A DNA stretch of 39,707 nucleotides from a virus. Where the stretch lies: positions 1 to 39,707 of IMG/VR virus record IMGVR_UViG_3300030233_000275. The stretch is one strand, 5' to 3'. Of the stretch, positions 1 to 8,676 are shown in pieces. The first letter of the stretch is position 1. Every line of letters starts with the position of its first letter. Made by a program: the position numbers and the translations under genes. Under the pieces are notes generated by a model, which worked only from the letters and a program-made list of their open reading frames with translations, did no database searches and was not told where the DNA came from.

Positions 1-498
1 TCACCTCACAAGGAGCGTTTGCCGGTCGCTGGCGATGACCTGGAATCCGTCTTCCAACGCTGCCGGCACGACGAACTCGGCTTTGCCGAGGCGAGGCAGG
101 TCGGTGTCGTCGATCAGGACGACGCCGCAATGGTTCATCGGTGCGGCCTGGTACGCATCGAAGTGCCAGCGGCGGCCGTCTTCGCGGTCGGGGTGTGGGC
201 CGTCGAGATACAGGAGATCGATGCGGATTGGGAACGCCCGCAGGAAGGCGAGGGCGTCGGCCAGCACGCAGAACACATCGGGGCGATCGGCCGTCAGTTC
301 GCGGGTGAGCTTCACAGCGGCCGGATCGGCGTCGACTGACCAGACCGTTGCTTCGACAGGCCAGCGCAACGTGCTGTGGCCATCGGTGTCTCGCCAGCCA
401 CGGTTGCGGATGCCGCCCACTTCGAGGACCACGCGGCCGTGCCGCTCGCGAAACGCGGCGATGGCTTCATCAAACAGGAATCGGTTCGGTCGAGTCAT
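1..498 (-). CDS. Class I SAM-dependent methyltransferase-like protein
   Basis: Predicted small methyltransferase of 165 residues, last gene of the virion-glycan cassette in this window. The start at 498 is chosen because its ATG overlaps the upstream stop as ATGA, the pattern seen through this operon; the frame is open further upstream but only in the shadow of the sulfotransferase. A glycine-rich SAM-loop-like motif (VLEVGGIRNRG) lies near residue 25, an acidic VDAD after the next strand, and a YLDGPHP motif near residue 97, as in the Methyltransf_24 type of Rossmann methyltransferase. The stop codon occupies the first three bases of the window, so the gene is complete. The target is unknown. 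Position behind three glycosyltransferases and a sulfotransferase suggests O-methylation of a sugar, which is inference. Confidence 0.65.
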   Translation of the reverse strand: MTRPNRFLFDEAIAAFRERHGRVVLEVGGIRNRGWRDTDGHSTLRWPVEATVWSVDADPAAVKLTRELTADRPDVFCVLADALAFLRAFPIRIDLLYLDGPHPDREDGRRWHFDAYQAAPMNHCGVVLIDDTDLPRLGKAEFVVPAALEDGFQVIASDRQTLLVR

Positions 499-1040
499 GT
501 CGTGCTCCGGTTCAAATGCGGGAACGGCGCATCGGGAATTGGGCGACCAACGAACTGGCTGAGCGACTGCCACAGCTGGTCGGCCGGCGTGGCGGCCACA
601 TCGATCACCAACAAGTCGTCGCGGCCGTCGAAGTACCGCGCCACGGATTCGTGGTGCTCATCCCACGCCGCTGAGAAGAGGTCGCGATGGAATCGAGTCG
701 TGCCCCAGTAAAACAGCCGTCGGTTGAACCACTCGTCGCCGACGGGCGGGTTCCTTCGCCCCATCCAGCGCTCGACCGAATCGAGCCACGCCGTTTTGTC
801 GCGCGTGGTCAGAATGAAGCGGCTGCGGGGATACAGGCGATCCGCCGCGCGCCACCAACGCACGAAGGGGCCTTCGATAAAGGCGTCGAGATCCACCGGC
901 AAAGCCAGATCGGATTCGTACCAATAATCCAGAACGTGGCCACCACGGTCGTCCCAGTGGACCGCATTGAGTCCCATCAGCCGCAGCGCTTCGGTCAAGC
1001 TGCGCGTCCCGGTGCGTCCCAATCCAATGCCGAAGATCAT
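495..1040 (-). CDS. Sulfotransferase family protein (PAPS-dependent)
   Basis: Predicted sulfotransferase of 181 residues. The N-terminus (GLGRTGTRSLTEAL) is a typical 5'-phosphosulfate loop of Sulfotransfer-type P-loop proteins, and SRFILTTRDKTAWLDS further on fits the 3'-phosphate-binding strand and helix. It is short for the family but has both PAPS elements. The start at 1040 is supported by an AAGGAGG ribosome-binding site and by ATGA overlap with the preceding glycosyltransferase; its own stop overlaps the methyltransferase start the same way. Known family chemistry is transfer of sulfate from PAPS to a hydroxyl. Carried by a phage next to glycosyltransferases, it may sulfate a virion glycan (inference). 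Confidence 0.8.
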   Translation of the reverse strand: MIFGIGLGRTGTRSLTEALRLMGLNAVHWDDRGGHVLDYWYESDLALPVDLDAFIEGPFVRWWRAADRLYPRSRFILTTRDKTAWLDSVERWMGRRNPPVGDEWFNRRLFYWGTTRFHRDLFSAAWDEHHESVARYFDGRDDLLVIDVAATPADQLWQSLSQFVGRPIPDAPFPHLNRSTT

Positions 1041-1747
1041 GTTGCCTCCTTGAGTTCCGCGTTCGCTAATTCCAACCAATCGACATCCCAGCGCGGTTCG
1101 ACTTTCGCGATCCGCTGGGCCGGCGCTCGCCCGAGCCGCTCGTATCCGTTCGCGCCCATCGCCGAGATGTGCGTGGAGTGCGCGGTGAACCAGCGGTAGA
1201 CATAACTCGGCCGTGGATCGTGCTGGATCGGGTCGGCGCGTCGCAGCTTCGCATCCTTGAATCGTCGCAGTAGCCCTTGGTCCTGCCCGCTCTGGATGAA
1301 CGGATAGCCGCTGACCCGCTCGAACGCTTCGCGGCGAAAGGCCCACGCGCCGTGAAACAGGTACTGGTTCGACTTGCGCTGAACGCGATTCCGCTTGTCG
1401 TTGTAAATGACGGTGGGGATCGTGTATTCGGCCTCTGCCAACGCAGCGGCAGCGCTCGTCATGTGCCAGGGGAGATAGATGTCGTCATCGTCCCAGACGC
1501 AGTAGGCGTCCACGTCCGCCGAGACGAGGCCCGCGCTGGCATTACGTTTCTCGCCCAATGTGCGGAAGCGGAATGGTAGGGAAACGATCCGCCAACCGTC
1601 ACCTTCCTGGTCGTCGTACTGGCCGGCATCGTCCAGCACGATCAGCTCGCGCAGTTCCGCCGGATAGTCCTGGCGCAGGAAACACTCAATGGCGGTCGCC
1701 AGTTCGTTAGGGCGCTTATACGTGCAGCAAATCGCGGCCAGCTTCAT
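1037..1747 (-). CDS. Glycosyltransferase family 2 (GT-A fold)
   Basis: A 236-residue GT2-type glycosyltransferase. The start MKLAAICCTYKRPNEL is the usual first strand and nucleotide-sugar contact of GT-A enzymes. LIVLDDAG follows at about residue 36, and WDDDD near residue 88 supplies the DXD metal and nucleotide-sugar motif. It begins inside the end of the preceding glycosyltransferase (32-base overlap) and ends in an ATGA overlap with the sulfotransferase, so the genes are likely translationally coupled. No membrane segment is visible, so it should act in the cytoplasm on a nascent glycan or protein. The donor and acceptor cannot be told from sequence. Confidence 0.8.
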   Translation of the reverse strand: MKLAAICCTYKRPNELATAIECFLRQDYPAELRELIVLDDAGQYDDQEGDGWRIVSLPFRFRTLGEKRNASAGLVSADVDAYCVWDDDDIYLPWHMTSAAAALAEAEYTIPTVIYNDKRNRVQRKSNQYLFHGAWAFRREAFERVSGYPFIQSGQDQGLLRRFKDAKLRRADPIQHDPRPSYVYRWFTAHSTHISAMGANGYERLGRAPAQRIAKVEPRWDVDWLELANAELKEAT

Positions 1748-2423
1748 CCCGCTCTCCTTTCAACCAGGCTTCGCAACGGCGAAGCAAACGGGTGCGATGC
1801 GTGACGTGGCCCTTCCAGTTGCGGCCGTGAATCGAGTGCGGCGCGGGCAGCTCGCTCACCGCGAGGCGGTGGACCCGATTGAGCCGTCCCGATTCGTTCA
1901 TGGCGACGTAGCTGAAGATGATGTCCTCGCCGTTGCCTGCCGGTTTTCCCTCCCGTTGCACGGCGTCGAAGGTCGGGGCGATTTGAAAGAACCGCGCAGC
2001 GTTGCGGCGATGGGCGACCAGCACGCGGGTCAGCACGATGGGCGATTCGGTGTCGCCGCCGATGTTGCGGGCATACGATCCATCGGGCTTGGGCGCACGG
2101 CCGAAGACGCCGTGAATGATGTCGGGATCGCCTTGCCAGGCGTCAACGAACGTGCGCAACGATTCGGTTGGCAATTCAAGGTCATCGTCTTGGATCAACA
2201 CGCAGTCGTTGTTGGCCAGGCACGCGGCGGCGAAGCGCGTATAAAGACCCATGTCCTGGGCCGCGTTGATCACGCTGGCCCACTGGTGCCGAAACGTCGC
2301 GGCCAGGTTGTTATTCCAGACGATGGCCTCGGTGACGATGCCACTCGCTTGCCACGCGCCCAGTATGCGGGCCACGTTCGTCGGTCGTTTCCAGTTCAAG
2401 ATTACGCCGGTCACCTTATTCAT
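1716..2423 (-). CDS. Glycosyltransferase (GT-A fold, exostosin/GT64-like)
   Basis: A 235-residue protein with the layout of a small GT-A glycosyltransferase. The N-terminus (VTGVILNWKRPTNV) is the first strand and loop, LANNDCVLIQDDDLELP near residues 88-104 contains the DXD motif in the form QDDDLELP, and GNGEDIIFSY near residue 165 resembles the conserved ED motif of these enzymes. The QDDD context is closer to GT64/exostosin C-terminal domains than to classic GT2, but that is pattern recognition only. The stop of the preceding GT4 gene overlaps this start as ATGA. It is the second of three consecutive glycosyltransferases and probably adds one sugar in an ordered series. Confidence 0.7.
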   Translation of the reverse strand: MNKVTGVILNWKRPTNVARILGAWQASGIVTEAIVWNNNLAATFRHQWASVINAAQDMGLYTRFAAACLANNDCVLIQDDDLELPTESLRTFVDAWQGDPDIIHGVFGRAPKPDGSYARNIGGDTESPIVLTRVLVAHRRNAARFFQIAPTFDAVQREGKPAGNGEDIIFSYVAMNESGRLNRVHRLAVSELPAPHSIHGRNWKGHVTHRTRLLRRCEAWLKGERDEAGRDLLHV

Positions 2424-3472
2424 GCGGCGGCCCTCCTTTCGCCAGCAACGGATTCAAAGAGACGTTTCCAACCGGCCCAGAGCACGTCGGGACTGGCCAA
2501 TTCGTTGACCAAACGCTCGCGGGCAGCGTTGATGATTCGTGTTCGAAACGCCTCGTCGTAAGCGAGCATTGCGGTATAGTGGGCCAGTTCCTCGTCGCAA
2601 CTGCCGTGAAAGCCGGTTACGCCGTGCTCGATCATTTCCCGCCAGCCCCAATCGTTCTGGGCGACGATGGCCACGCCGGCAGCCATTGCCTCCAGACCGA
2701 CGCGGGGCCAGTTCTCGCGAGCGCCGCCGTTGACCGGCACCGTGCAGTGAAGTTGGCGGAAGTAGTCATGCGCCGGCAGCGCCATCGGTTTGAGGCAATC
2801 CGCCCACGTTGGCGGCGTGCCGAGCTTCTGGTGAGTGCGATCATCCATGCCCAACATCAGCGCCCGCTTGTTGCGGTACTGGATGCGGTTGTAGATGGGC
2901 CAGGTGTTGCTCGACCATTTGTCGAGGTCGGGTCGCGCGGCGCGACCCACGACGAACTCTTCGCCATCGCCGTGCGGTCGCGGATTGAATTCCCATTCCT
3001 CGAAGTCGAACGCGCCGCGGATCAGATGGCAAAGTTCCGGGTTGTAACCGAGCTTCATCAATTCCGGTTCGAGCATCGAACGCTGAAACTCGGACTGGAA
3101 CACGAAGGCGTCGAACGGGCCGGATTCGCGGTAGAACTTCCGCTCAGCATCGAACAGCCAAGTCATGCAGTTGACCCACACCAGCCGGCAGCCGAGTTCC
3201 CGCAGCCGCTTGGCGTTGGCCAGGAACGCCGCGTTGCAAAAGCTGACGACCGTCGCGCCGGCCAGGCCGGGCACTTGATCGAGCGTTTCCGGCGTCGCGG
3301 CGTGCGTCGCACAGCCCAACGCATCGACGCGGGATCGCCACTTGACATCGGTTCCCCACGTCGGGATCAGGTGAACGTCGGCGTCGAACCGTCGCCACAG
3401 TTTGACCGTGTGCCACGCCTCGGTGCATGCGCCGCCGAGGTCGCCCGGATAGCCCATCAGGAATATTTGCAT
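2420..3472 (-). CDS. Glycosyltransferase family 4-like (GT-B fold)
   Basis: A 350-residue GT-B type glycosyltransferase, first gene of the glycan cassette. The C-terminal half carries the usual donor-binding signature: PRVGLEAMAAGVAIVAQNDWGWREMI at about residues 261-286 corresponds to the E-x(7)-E region and the G-x-P loop of GT4 enzymes. The N-terminal half (MGYPGDLGGACTEAWHTVKLW) resembles the acceptor domain with its glycine-rich first loop. It starts 15 bases after the polyserine structural gene and ends in ATGA overlap with the next glycosyltransferase. As the enzyme encoded directly after the polyserine protein, it is the natural candidate for the first sugar on serine, but this is inference. 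Confidence 0.78.
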   Translation of the reverse strand: MQIFLMGYPGDLGGACTEAWHTVKLWRRFDADVHLIPTWGTDVKWRSRVDALGCATHAATPETLDQVPGLAGATVVSFCNAAFLANAKRLRELGCRLVWVNCMTWLFDAERKFYRESGPFDAFVFQSEFQRSMLEPELMKLGYNPELCHLIRGAFDFEEWEFNPRPHGDGEEFVVGRAARPDLDKWSSNTWPIYNRIQYRNKRALMLGMDDRTHQKLGTPPTWADCLKPMALPAHDYFRQLHCTVPVNGGARENWPRVGLEAMAAGVAIVAQNDWGWREMIEHGVTGFHGSCDEELAHYTAMLAYDEAFRTRIINAARERLVNELASPDVLWAGWKRLFESVAGERRAAA

Positions 3473-3486
3473 CGTTGGTTTCTCCT

Positions 3487-5580
3487 TTACGAGAGGGATT
3501 CAGAGGAACTCGGGTTTTCCGGCGGCGGCGATTCGCTCGTGCTTGGCGTGCTCGACGATGCCGTGGGGGCGGTCGTGCTGCTCGACGGATCGCTCGAACT
3601 TGATGACGACGGATCGGGTGCCGGCGTGGTAGACGTGCTGGGCGTAGGCGTTTCGCTGCCCGAGGGAGTCGCCGTTGAACTGCTGCCGCTGGGGGTTGGC
3701 GCGCTGCTACTTGTCAGTCCGCTCTCGGACGACGATGGCATCGACGAACTGCTCGACGCCGCGGCGTCGCTGCTCGACCCGCTCGATGAACTGCTGTCGG
3801 CCGACGATGACGAACTCGACGATGAAGAACCGGGAGCGGAAGAACTAGGCGTTGGCTCACTGCTGGGCGGTTCGACACTGGACGAGGGCAAGCTGTCGCT
3901 GCTGGACAGCGAGCCTGAACTCGACGACGAACTGGATGAACTGCTGCTCGACGACGGGCTACTGCTGCTGGAACTACTCGAAGACGGTTCGCTGGACGAC
4001 GAACTTGAACTGCTGCTACTCGACGACGATTCGCTGCTCGACGATGAGGAGGAAGATGAACTCGACGAGCCGCTCGATGAAGGCTCACTGGACGAGGAGC
4101 TCGAACCGCTGCTGCTCGACGAACTCGACGACGAATCGCTACTGCTGCTCGAGGAACTTGAACTGATTGACGAACTGGAGGAACTCGGATTGCTACTTGA
4201 TGAACTGGAGGAACTGGACGGGCACTCGCATTTCGGCACGCAGATCTTCTTGCCGCAGATCGTGATCTCCCAGCAGTCGCCGGCGTCCTGCACGTCGAAC
4301 TCGGCGCAGGGGTCGGGGTTCGAAGTGCTGGGACTCGACGGCGTACTGGGGTTCGACGGCGTGCTGGGACTGGAATCCGACGACGAGGAACTCGACTCGC
4401 AACAGATCGGCACTTGGCAATCGTCGCCATCCTCAATCGAAACCAACTGACCACACAAGAACGTCAGCTTTTGCGTAGGGAATCGGACGGTGTCGCCGTC
4501 CCGCGTCGGGCATGGAATGAGCGTTTCGACGGTCGTGGTCAGGCCGTGGCCGGGCGGGCACGACGGCTCGCTCGACGAACCCGACGAACTGCTCTCGCTG
4601 GAACTGCTGGAAGACGAGCTCGAAGATGACGAGCTTGACGAACTGGAACTGGAGGATGACGAACTGCTGGATGAACTGGATGAACTGGACGATGAGGACG
4701 AGCTGGACGAACTCGACGAATCGCAGCAGCCTTCGCCAAGCTGAACGACTTCCCACTTGCGGCTGTCCGCCATCCACTTGGCCCAGCCGAATGTGCCGGC
4801 TGGAACGCTGTCGGCCGGATCGCAGCATTCTCCCGACGACTGCGGTTGGCAAACATCCGGGCACACCACGCCGATGGAATCGTAGATCGTGAATGGGCAG
4901 TCAACCTCGCACCATTTCAAGTCGTCCGGCATTGGCGTCGGACAAGGCGGATTAGTTTTGGAGCCATCGTAGATGACCCGGACGGCCGAGGCGGAACCAC
5001 ACCGGGACAGCGGTGTAATCAGCTTGAAACGCCGCATGTCTTCGGGGTAGTTCGACAACCGCACGACGGCCCATTGCCCGCCAGTGCCGCCCTCACGCCA
5101 GAGAATCTTCGCCGAACCGACCGGCCGGCTGATCAGCGCCGTGGGATCGCAATGCTTCACGTCGGCGAATTCGTGGCAGGGATCCTCGACCTCGATGTAA
5201 GCCGGGCAGACGCCGGATACCCACGCCCTGCCGATCTTGCCATCGCGCAATGGGTCCAACAGAATCGCGAATCGCGTGAAGTGAAGCGGATGCTTCGGTT
5301 TGACGCCTTCGAGGGCGACCTGATTCTTGAACTCGCGCAGATGGTCGCTGGGCGAGATGATGGGAGAGTCGATTCCCAGCACATGAAACCGCAGGCGATC
5401 CGCGCCGCTGTTATTGCGGACCTTGATGATGTCGCCCTGACGAATCTGGTCCAGCGCCTCGGCAAGCTGGTCGTGCTTCTTGCCTTTCTGCTCGCGAACC
5501 GTGTCGAGAAACGAGTTCCAGACTTCCGCCGAGAGATCGAGCGGCTGGCCGGCCTGCGTCTTTTTGAAGCGATCGGCCAT
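3487..5580 (-). CDS. Phage structural protein with long polyserine tracts (tail fibre or tail-tip candidate)
   Basis: A 697-residue protein with an ordered first 285 residues and a very low-complexity remainder. Near-pure serine runs occupy about residues 288-340 and 455 to the end, joined by short cysteine-containing segments (for example VPICCES and KICVPKCECP) and a Ser/Pro/Thr stretch near 398-425. Toward the C-terminus the repeats become Ser/Pro/Thr/Glu/Gly mixes. The ordered part has many cysteines in CxxxxC-like pairs, suggesting disulfide-linked modules. It sits after the tape measure and one other tail gene, where tail-tip and fibre genes are normally found, and before a glycosyltransferase cassette. 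I recognise no domain family. The serine tracts look like O-glycosylation acceptors or a flexible stalk (inference). Confidence 0.75.
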   Translation of the reverse strand: MADRFKKTQAGQPLDLSAEVWNSFLDTVREQKGKKHDQLAEALDQIRQGDIIKVRNNSGADRLRFHVLGIDSPIISPSDHLREFKNQVALEGVKPKHPLHFTRFAILLDPLRDGKIGRAWVSGVCPAYIEVEDPCHEFADVKHCDPTALISRPVGSAKILWREGGTGGQWAVVRLSNYPEDMRRFKLITPLSRCGSASAVRVIYDGSKTNPPCPTPMPDDLKWCEVDCPFTIYDSIGVVCPDVCQPQSSGECCDPADSVPAGTFGWAKWMADSRKWEVVQLGEGCCDSSSSSSSSSSSSSSSSSSSSSSSSSSSSSSSSSSSSSSSSSESSSSGSSSEPSCPPGHGLTTTVETLIPCPTRDGDTVRFPTQKLTFLCGQLVSIEDGDDCQVPICCESSSSSSDSSPSTPSNPSTPSSPSTSNPDPCAEFDVQDAGDCWEITICGKKICVPKCECPSSSSSSSSSNPSSSSSSISSSSSSSSSDSSSSSSSSSGSSSSSSEPSSSGSSSSSSSSSSSSESSSSSSSSSSSSSEPSSSSSSSSSPSSSSSSSSSSSSSGSLSSSDSLPSSSVEPPSSEPTPSSSAPGSSSSSSSSSADSSSSSGSSSDAAASSSSSMPSSSESGLTSSSAPTPSGSSSTATPSGSETPTPSTSTTPAPDPSSSSSSDPSSSTTAPTASSSTPSTSESPPPENPSSSESLS

Positions 5581-5583
5581 TCG

Positions 5584-6369
5584 TTACGTCCCGATTCCGA
5601 GGCCAGCAAAACTCCCGTACTCGTAGACCCGCTCGACATAGGCGGCGATCGGTTTCTTGATCAGCACTTTGGCCGCGTTGTCCTCTTCGTCGGCGAACCT
5701 GACCCAGAGATAATGCCAGCCCTCCTTATCGATGCCGGCGATGTTGCCCAACTGCAGACCGGCCACGTTCGGGCTGGCGGCGAACCGAAACGTGATCTCC
5801 CAATCCTCGAAGCCGCGCTTCGCGCCCGATGCGCCGAGAAACAAAACCTCGCCCTTGGCGAAGCCTTTGAACGCGGCGTCGTTGACACGTCCGGTCAGAA
5901 AGAACAGCGTCGCCTTGTACGCGCCGGTCACCAGCGCGTCGTCGATGTAGTGCGTCTCGGTGAAGTTGTAGACCGGGACCGTAATGTCGGTCCCTTCGAT
6001 CTGATCCTGGTTAACGCCGATCGCGCTTTGGAAGTCCGGCGCGATCTCACCAGGCGCGGGATAGCGATTGATCGTCTCGATGGCCTGGCTGATGTGCTGT
6101 GTGCCGCCACCCGTGTCGAATGTGAACTGCGAATCGCTTTCGATCTTGACGTACTGGACCGAACACTCCCAAACGCCAGCCCCTACCGTTTTGATGGTGA
6201 AGCTTTCGCGTTTGAGTCCGTCGTAGAGCGCCGGCGCGGTGGCGGCGACGAGCGACTTGACCAGTAGGTCGTCATCGGTGCCTTGGACGACATACAAAAG
6301 CTCCGTGTTCGGGCTTTCGCTCTCGGTTGCCTCGCGGCTGTCGAATTTTTCGTCGATGGTGATGGGCAT
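5584..6369 (-). CDS. Phage distal tail protein, family not recognised
   Basis: A 261-residue protein directly after the tape measure gene (6-base gap) and 3 bases before the polyserine gene, so transcribed as part of the late operon. It has no membrane segment or coiled coil and looks like a beta-rich structural protein. The N-terminus (MPITIDEKFDSREATES) and the alternating pattern through SVQYVKIESDSQFTFDTGGGTQ fit a tail component such as a distal tail or baseplate hub protein. It lacks a motif I can name, so the role is assigned from position. Similar proteins of planctomycete prophages would be the best comparison. Confidence 0.6.
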   Translation of the reverse strand: MPITIDEKFDSREATESESPNTELLYVVQGTDDDLLVKSLVAATAPALYDGLKRESFTIKTVGAGVWECSVQYVKIESDSQFTFDTGGGTQHISQAIETINRYPAPGEIAPDFQSAIGVNQDQIEGTDITVPVYNFTETHYIDDALVTGAYKATLFFLTGRVNDAAFKGFAKGEVLFLGASGAKRGFEDWEITFRFAASPNVAGLQLGNIAGIDKEGWHYLWVRFADEEDNAAKVLIKKPIAAYVERVYEYGSFAGLGIGT

Positions 6370-6375
6370 AACGAT

Positions 6376-8364
6376 CTACTGTGCGAAGACGAGTTTTCCT
6401 TGCTTGGCCTGATCTACCAGGTCCTTGGTGTTGACCATGATCTGTTCGGCGGCCCGCGCGGTCCGTTCGGCCAGGTTGTCCGCCCCAAGTCCGCGGGCGG
6501 CCAGCGCGTTGAAGGTGCCTTTGACTTCCACCTTCCGCTGCTCTTCGCCGAGCGCGCCGGCGCTGAACGACATGCTGTCTTGAAGTTCCTTCATCCGCTC
6601 CGGCTCGCCGGATTCCGCTTCGGCCCGTTTCTTCGCCGCCTCGGCGATGGCCTCCTGCCACTCGCGGCGAGCGTCCGACAGTTCGCCTTCCGTTTCCCCC
6701 AGGTCTTCGGCGAACTGCCGTTGCCTGCGGGCATGTTCCTCGCGCTGCATGTCGGTGAGCGTGCTCTCGACGCCGGCCCGGTCGCGTTCGATCTGTTCGC
6801 GACGGGCACGCCGCTCGCGGTCCCGTTGTCCGACTGCCTCGAGCATCTTGTCGTCGGCTGCTTCGTTGGCCTGGCTGGTTTCGCGATTGATGCGATTGAC
6901 CTCGGCGTTGACATCGACGTCCGAATCGAACAGCGACTTGAGCCGAACCCACGCCTTCTTGATGAAGCCGACGGTTGAATGCCAGGTCTTGGTGAGCAGG
7001 TTGGTAAAGACTGACCAGGCGTCGGCGAGAAATCCGACCGTCTCGGTCCAAGCGACTTCGACGGCAGCCCAACCGTCGTTAAAGATCTTTGCCGCGCCGA
7101 ACACGGCATTCGTGGCGATGGAGAGGAAGAACTCCTTAAACTTGATCCACAGGCCGTTGAGGAAGTGGATGCCGCGCTTCCATTCCATCTTCAGCGTCAA
7201 CCAGAGAATCTTCGCCGCCAGGGCCAGATCGCCGGCCGCGAGCGCATCGCCGATTCCCTGCCACGCGGCGAGGGCGTCGTCCTTGAGCACTTGAAACCGT
7301 TCGCCGAGCCAAGCGAGCGCCTTGCCGCCGATCCCGGTTGCGTAAAGCAAGTACCCGGCCAGCGCCACGACAGCGAGAATGACCAGGCCAATCGGCGTGA
7401 GCAGCAGCGCGATGATCTTTCCCAGGATGGCAATCGCCGTTCCGACAGCGCCAATGACGGCGACCAGTCCGCCGATCACCGCGCCGGCGCTGGAGACCAG
7501 CGTGCCAAGAATAATGAGGGCGACGCCGGCGGCAACCACAGCAGCGGCGATCTTGAAGACCGTGACGACCAGCGTCTTGTTCTCTTTGATCCATTTGATG
7601 ACCGACGTGATGAGGGGTGCGATTCGCTTCTGCATTTCCGTCAGCACCGGGGCGAGTGCTGCGCCGATCTGCACAACGATTGCCATTAGCTGGCGCTTCA
7701 GGCGGTTGAGCGCGTCGGTCAGCTCGGCTGCGGAGGTAGCGTCCTCGTCCGTCATCGTGATGCCGAGCCGGCGGGCCTCTTTTTGCAGCGCCTCGATGGA
7801 AGCCCGACCGCCTTCCAGCATCGGCAGTAGCTCACGGCCACTGCGGCCGAACACGTTCAGAGCGACGCCCGCGCGGAGCGTGGGGTCTTCGATCTTGGAA
7901 ATCGCCTCGGCCAGCAGCTTGAAGCGCTCTTCGGGGCTGGCCTGTTTGAATTGCTCAGCGGAGACGCCGAGCATGTCGAGCAGATCCGTGGACGTCTTCA
8001 GTCCGCGCTCGACCATCACCGAGAAGCGAGCCATCGCAGCGAGCGAGCGGTCGAGCTGGTCGATGGACGCGCCGCCCTGTTCTGCTGCAAATCCAAGTTC
8101 GCTGAGCGCCTCGGCCGAAAAGCCCGTCCGCGCCCGCATCTTGTCGAGCTGGTCGCCCGTGGAAGCGAAGAGTTTCGCCGCTCCCAATAGCGGCGCGAGC
8201 ATCGCGGCTCCGGCAGCCGCGACTTTGAGACCCATCGCGCGGACGCCCGCACCGAAGGCCTGCAATCGCTTCGATGCGCGGGCCAGGCCGCGAACGAGAC
8301 GGCTGTCCTTCGTGTAGAGTTCGACGTAGGCCGCGCCAGCGCGGATTGCTTGAGCCGAGGGCAT
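6376..8364 (-). CDS. Phage tail tape measure protein
   Basis: A 662-residue protein with the composition of a siphovirus tape measure. An alpha-helical N-terminal region (residues 1-250, with KASKRLQAFGAG typical of tape measure starts) is followed by several hydrophobic helices around residues 265-345, then a charged coiled-coil region rich in Arg, Glu and Gln from about 490 to 600. It is the longest tail gene and follows the tail assembly chaperone pair, the standard position. By the usual scaling of about 0.15 nm per residue the tail would be around 100 nm. Start at 8364 is 12 bases after the chaperone stop. Confidence 0.9.
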   Translation of the reverse strand: MPSAQAIRAGAAYVELYTKDSRLVRGLARASKRLQAFGAGVRAMGLKVAAAGAAMLAPLLGAAKLFASTGDQLDKMRARTGFSAEALSELGFAAEQGGASIDQLDRSLAAMARFSVMVERGLKTSTDLLDMLGVSAEQFKQASPEERFKLLAEAISKIEDPTLRAGVALNVFGRSGRELLPMLEGGRASIEALQKEARRLGITMTDEDATSAAELTDALNRLKRQLMAIVVQIGAALAPVLTEMQKRIAPLITSVIKWIKENKTLVVTVFKIAAAVVAAGVALIILGTLVSSAGAVIGGLVAVIGAVGTAIAILGKIIALLLTPIGLVILAVVALAGYLLYATGIGGKALAWLGERFQVLKDDALAAWQGIGDALAAGDLALAAKILWLTLKMEWKRGIHFLNGLWIKFKEFFLSIATNAVFGAAKIFNDGWAAVEVAWTETVGFLADAWSVFTNLLTKTWHSTVGFIKKAWVRLKSLFDSDVDVNAEVNRINRETSQANEAADDKMLEAVGQRDRERRARREQIERDRAGVESTLTDMQREEHARRQRQFAEDLGETEGELSDARREWQEAIAEAAKKRAEAESGEPERMKELQDSMSFSAGALGEEQRKVEVKGTFNALAARGLGADNLAERTARAAEQIMVNTKDLVDQAKQGKLVFAQ

Positions 8365-8376
8365 GGGTTACGTGAT

Positions 8377-8676
8377 TCACCTATTGTCAACAAACACACG
8401 TTTCAGGACGCGAATCCCGGTCTTGGAAATCGTGACCGGTTTTCGTTCAACCAGTGGATGGAACTCGGCGGGCGAGTACGGCTTCGACCGCTTTTTTGGG
8501 TTGCGGTGGACGTTCGCCGTCAGCGCCAAGACCGCCGCTGTGTGCGACCACTGGTCCTGCCGCCGCGCGCCGACCATCCAGATCAACTCGCGGAGGGTCA
8601 GCGGATTCGGATCGACGCCCACGATGCCGGCCAGTTGCCAGATCAGCTTCCAGGCGACGTCTCCGGTAACTCGCCT
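8377..8676 (-). CDS. Tail assembly chaperone, downstream (T-like) part, possibly made by frameshift
   Basis: Reading frame overlapping the end of the tail assembly chaperone gene in the -1 frame and ending 12 bases before the tape measure. The supported part begins near the VTGDVAWKLIWQ motif (about 8670) and gives roughly 95 residues, with LTLRELIWMVGARR and NPKKRSKPYSPAEFHPL, which resemble the T-like domain of lambda-type tail chaperones. The frame stays open upstream to 9045 with no convincing start codon or ribosome-binding site, which favours expression as a fusion through -1 frameshifting as in gpG/gpGT. I did not find a perfect slippery heptamer in the overlap, so independent initiation is not excluded. 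The 5' limit given is approximate. Confidence 0.6.
   Translation of the reverse strand, partial: RRVTGDVAWKLIWQLAGIVGVDPNPLTLRELIWMVGARRQDQWSHTAAVLALTANVHRNPKKRSKPYSPAEFHPLVERKPVTISKTGIRVLKRVFVDNR

Noticed and set aside
2579-4450. A 623-codon plus-strand frame rich in Asp, Glu and Leu opposite the polyserine gene
   Set aside because: It is the complement of serine codons (TCG/TCC and AGT/AGC read as GA and CT combinations) and is opposite to well-supported glycosyltransferase and tail genes.
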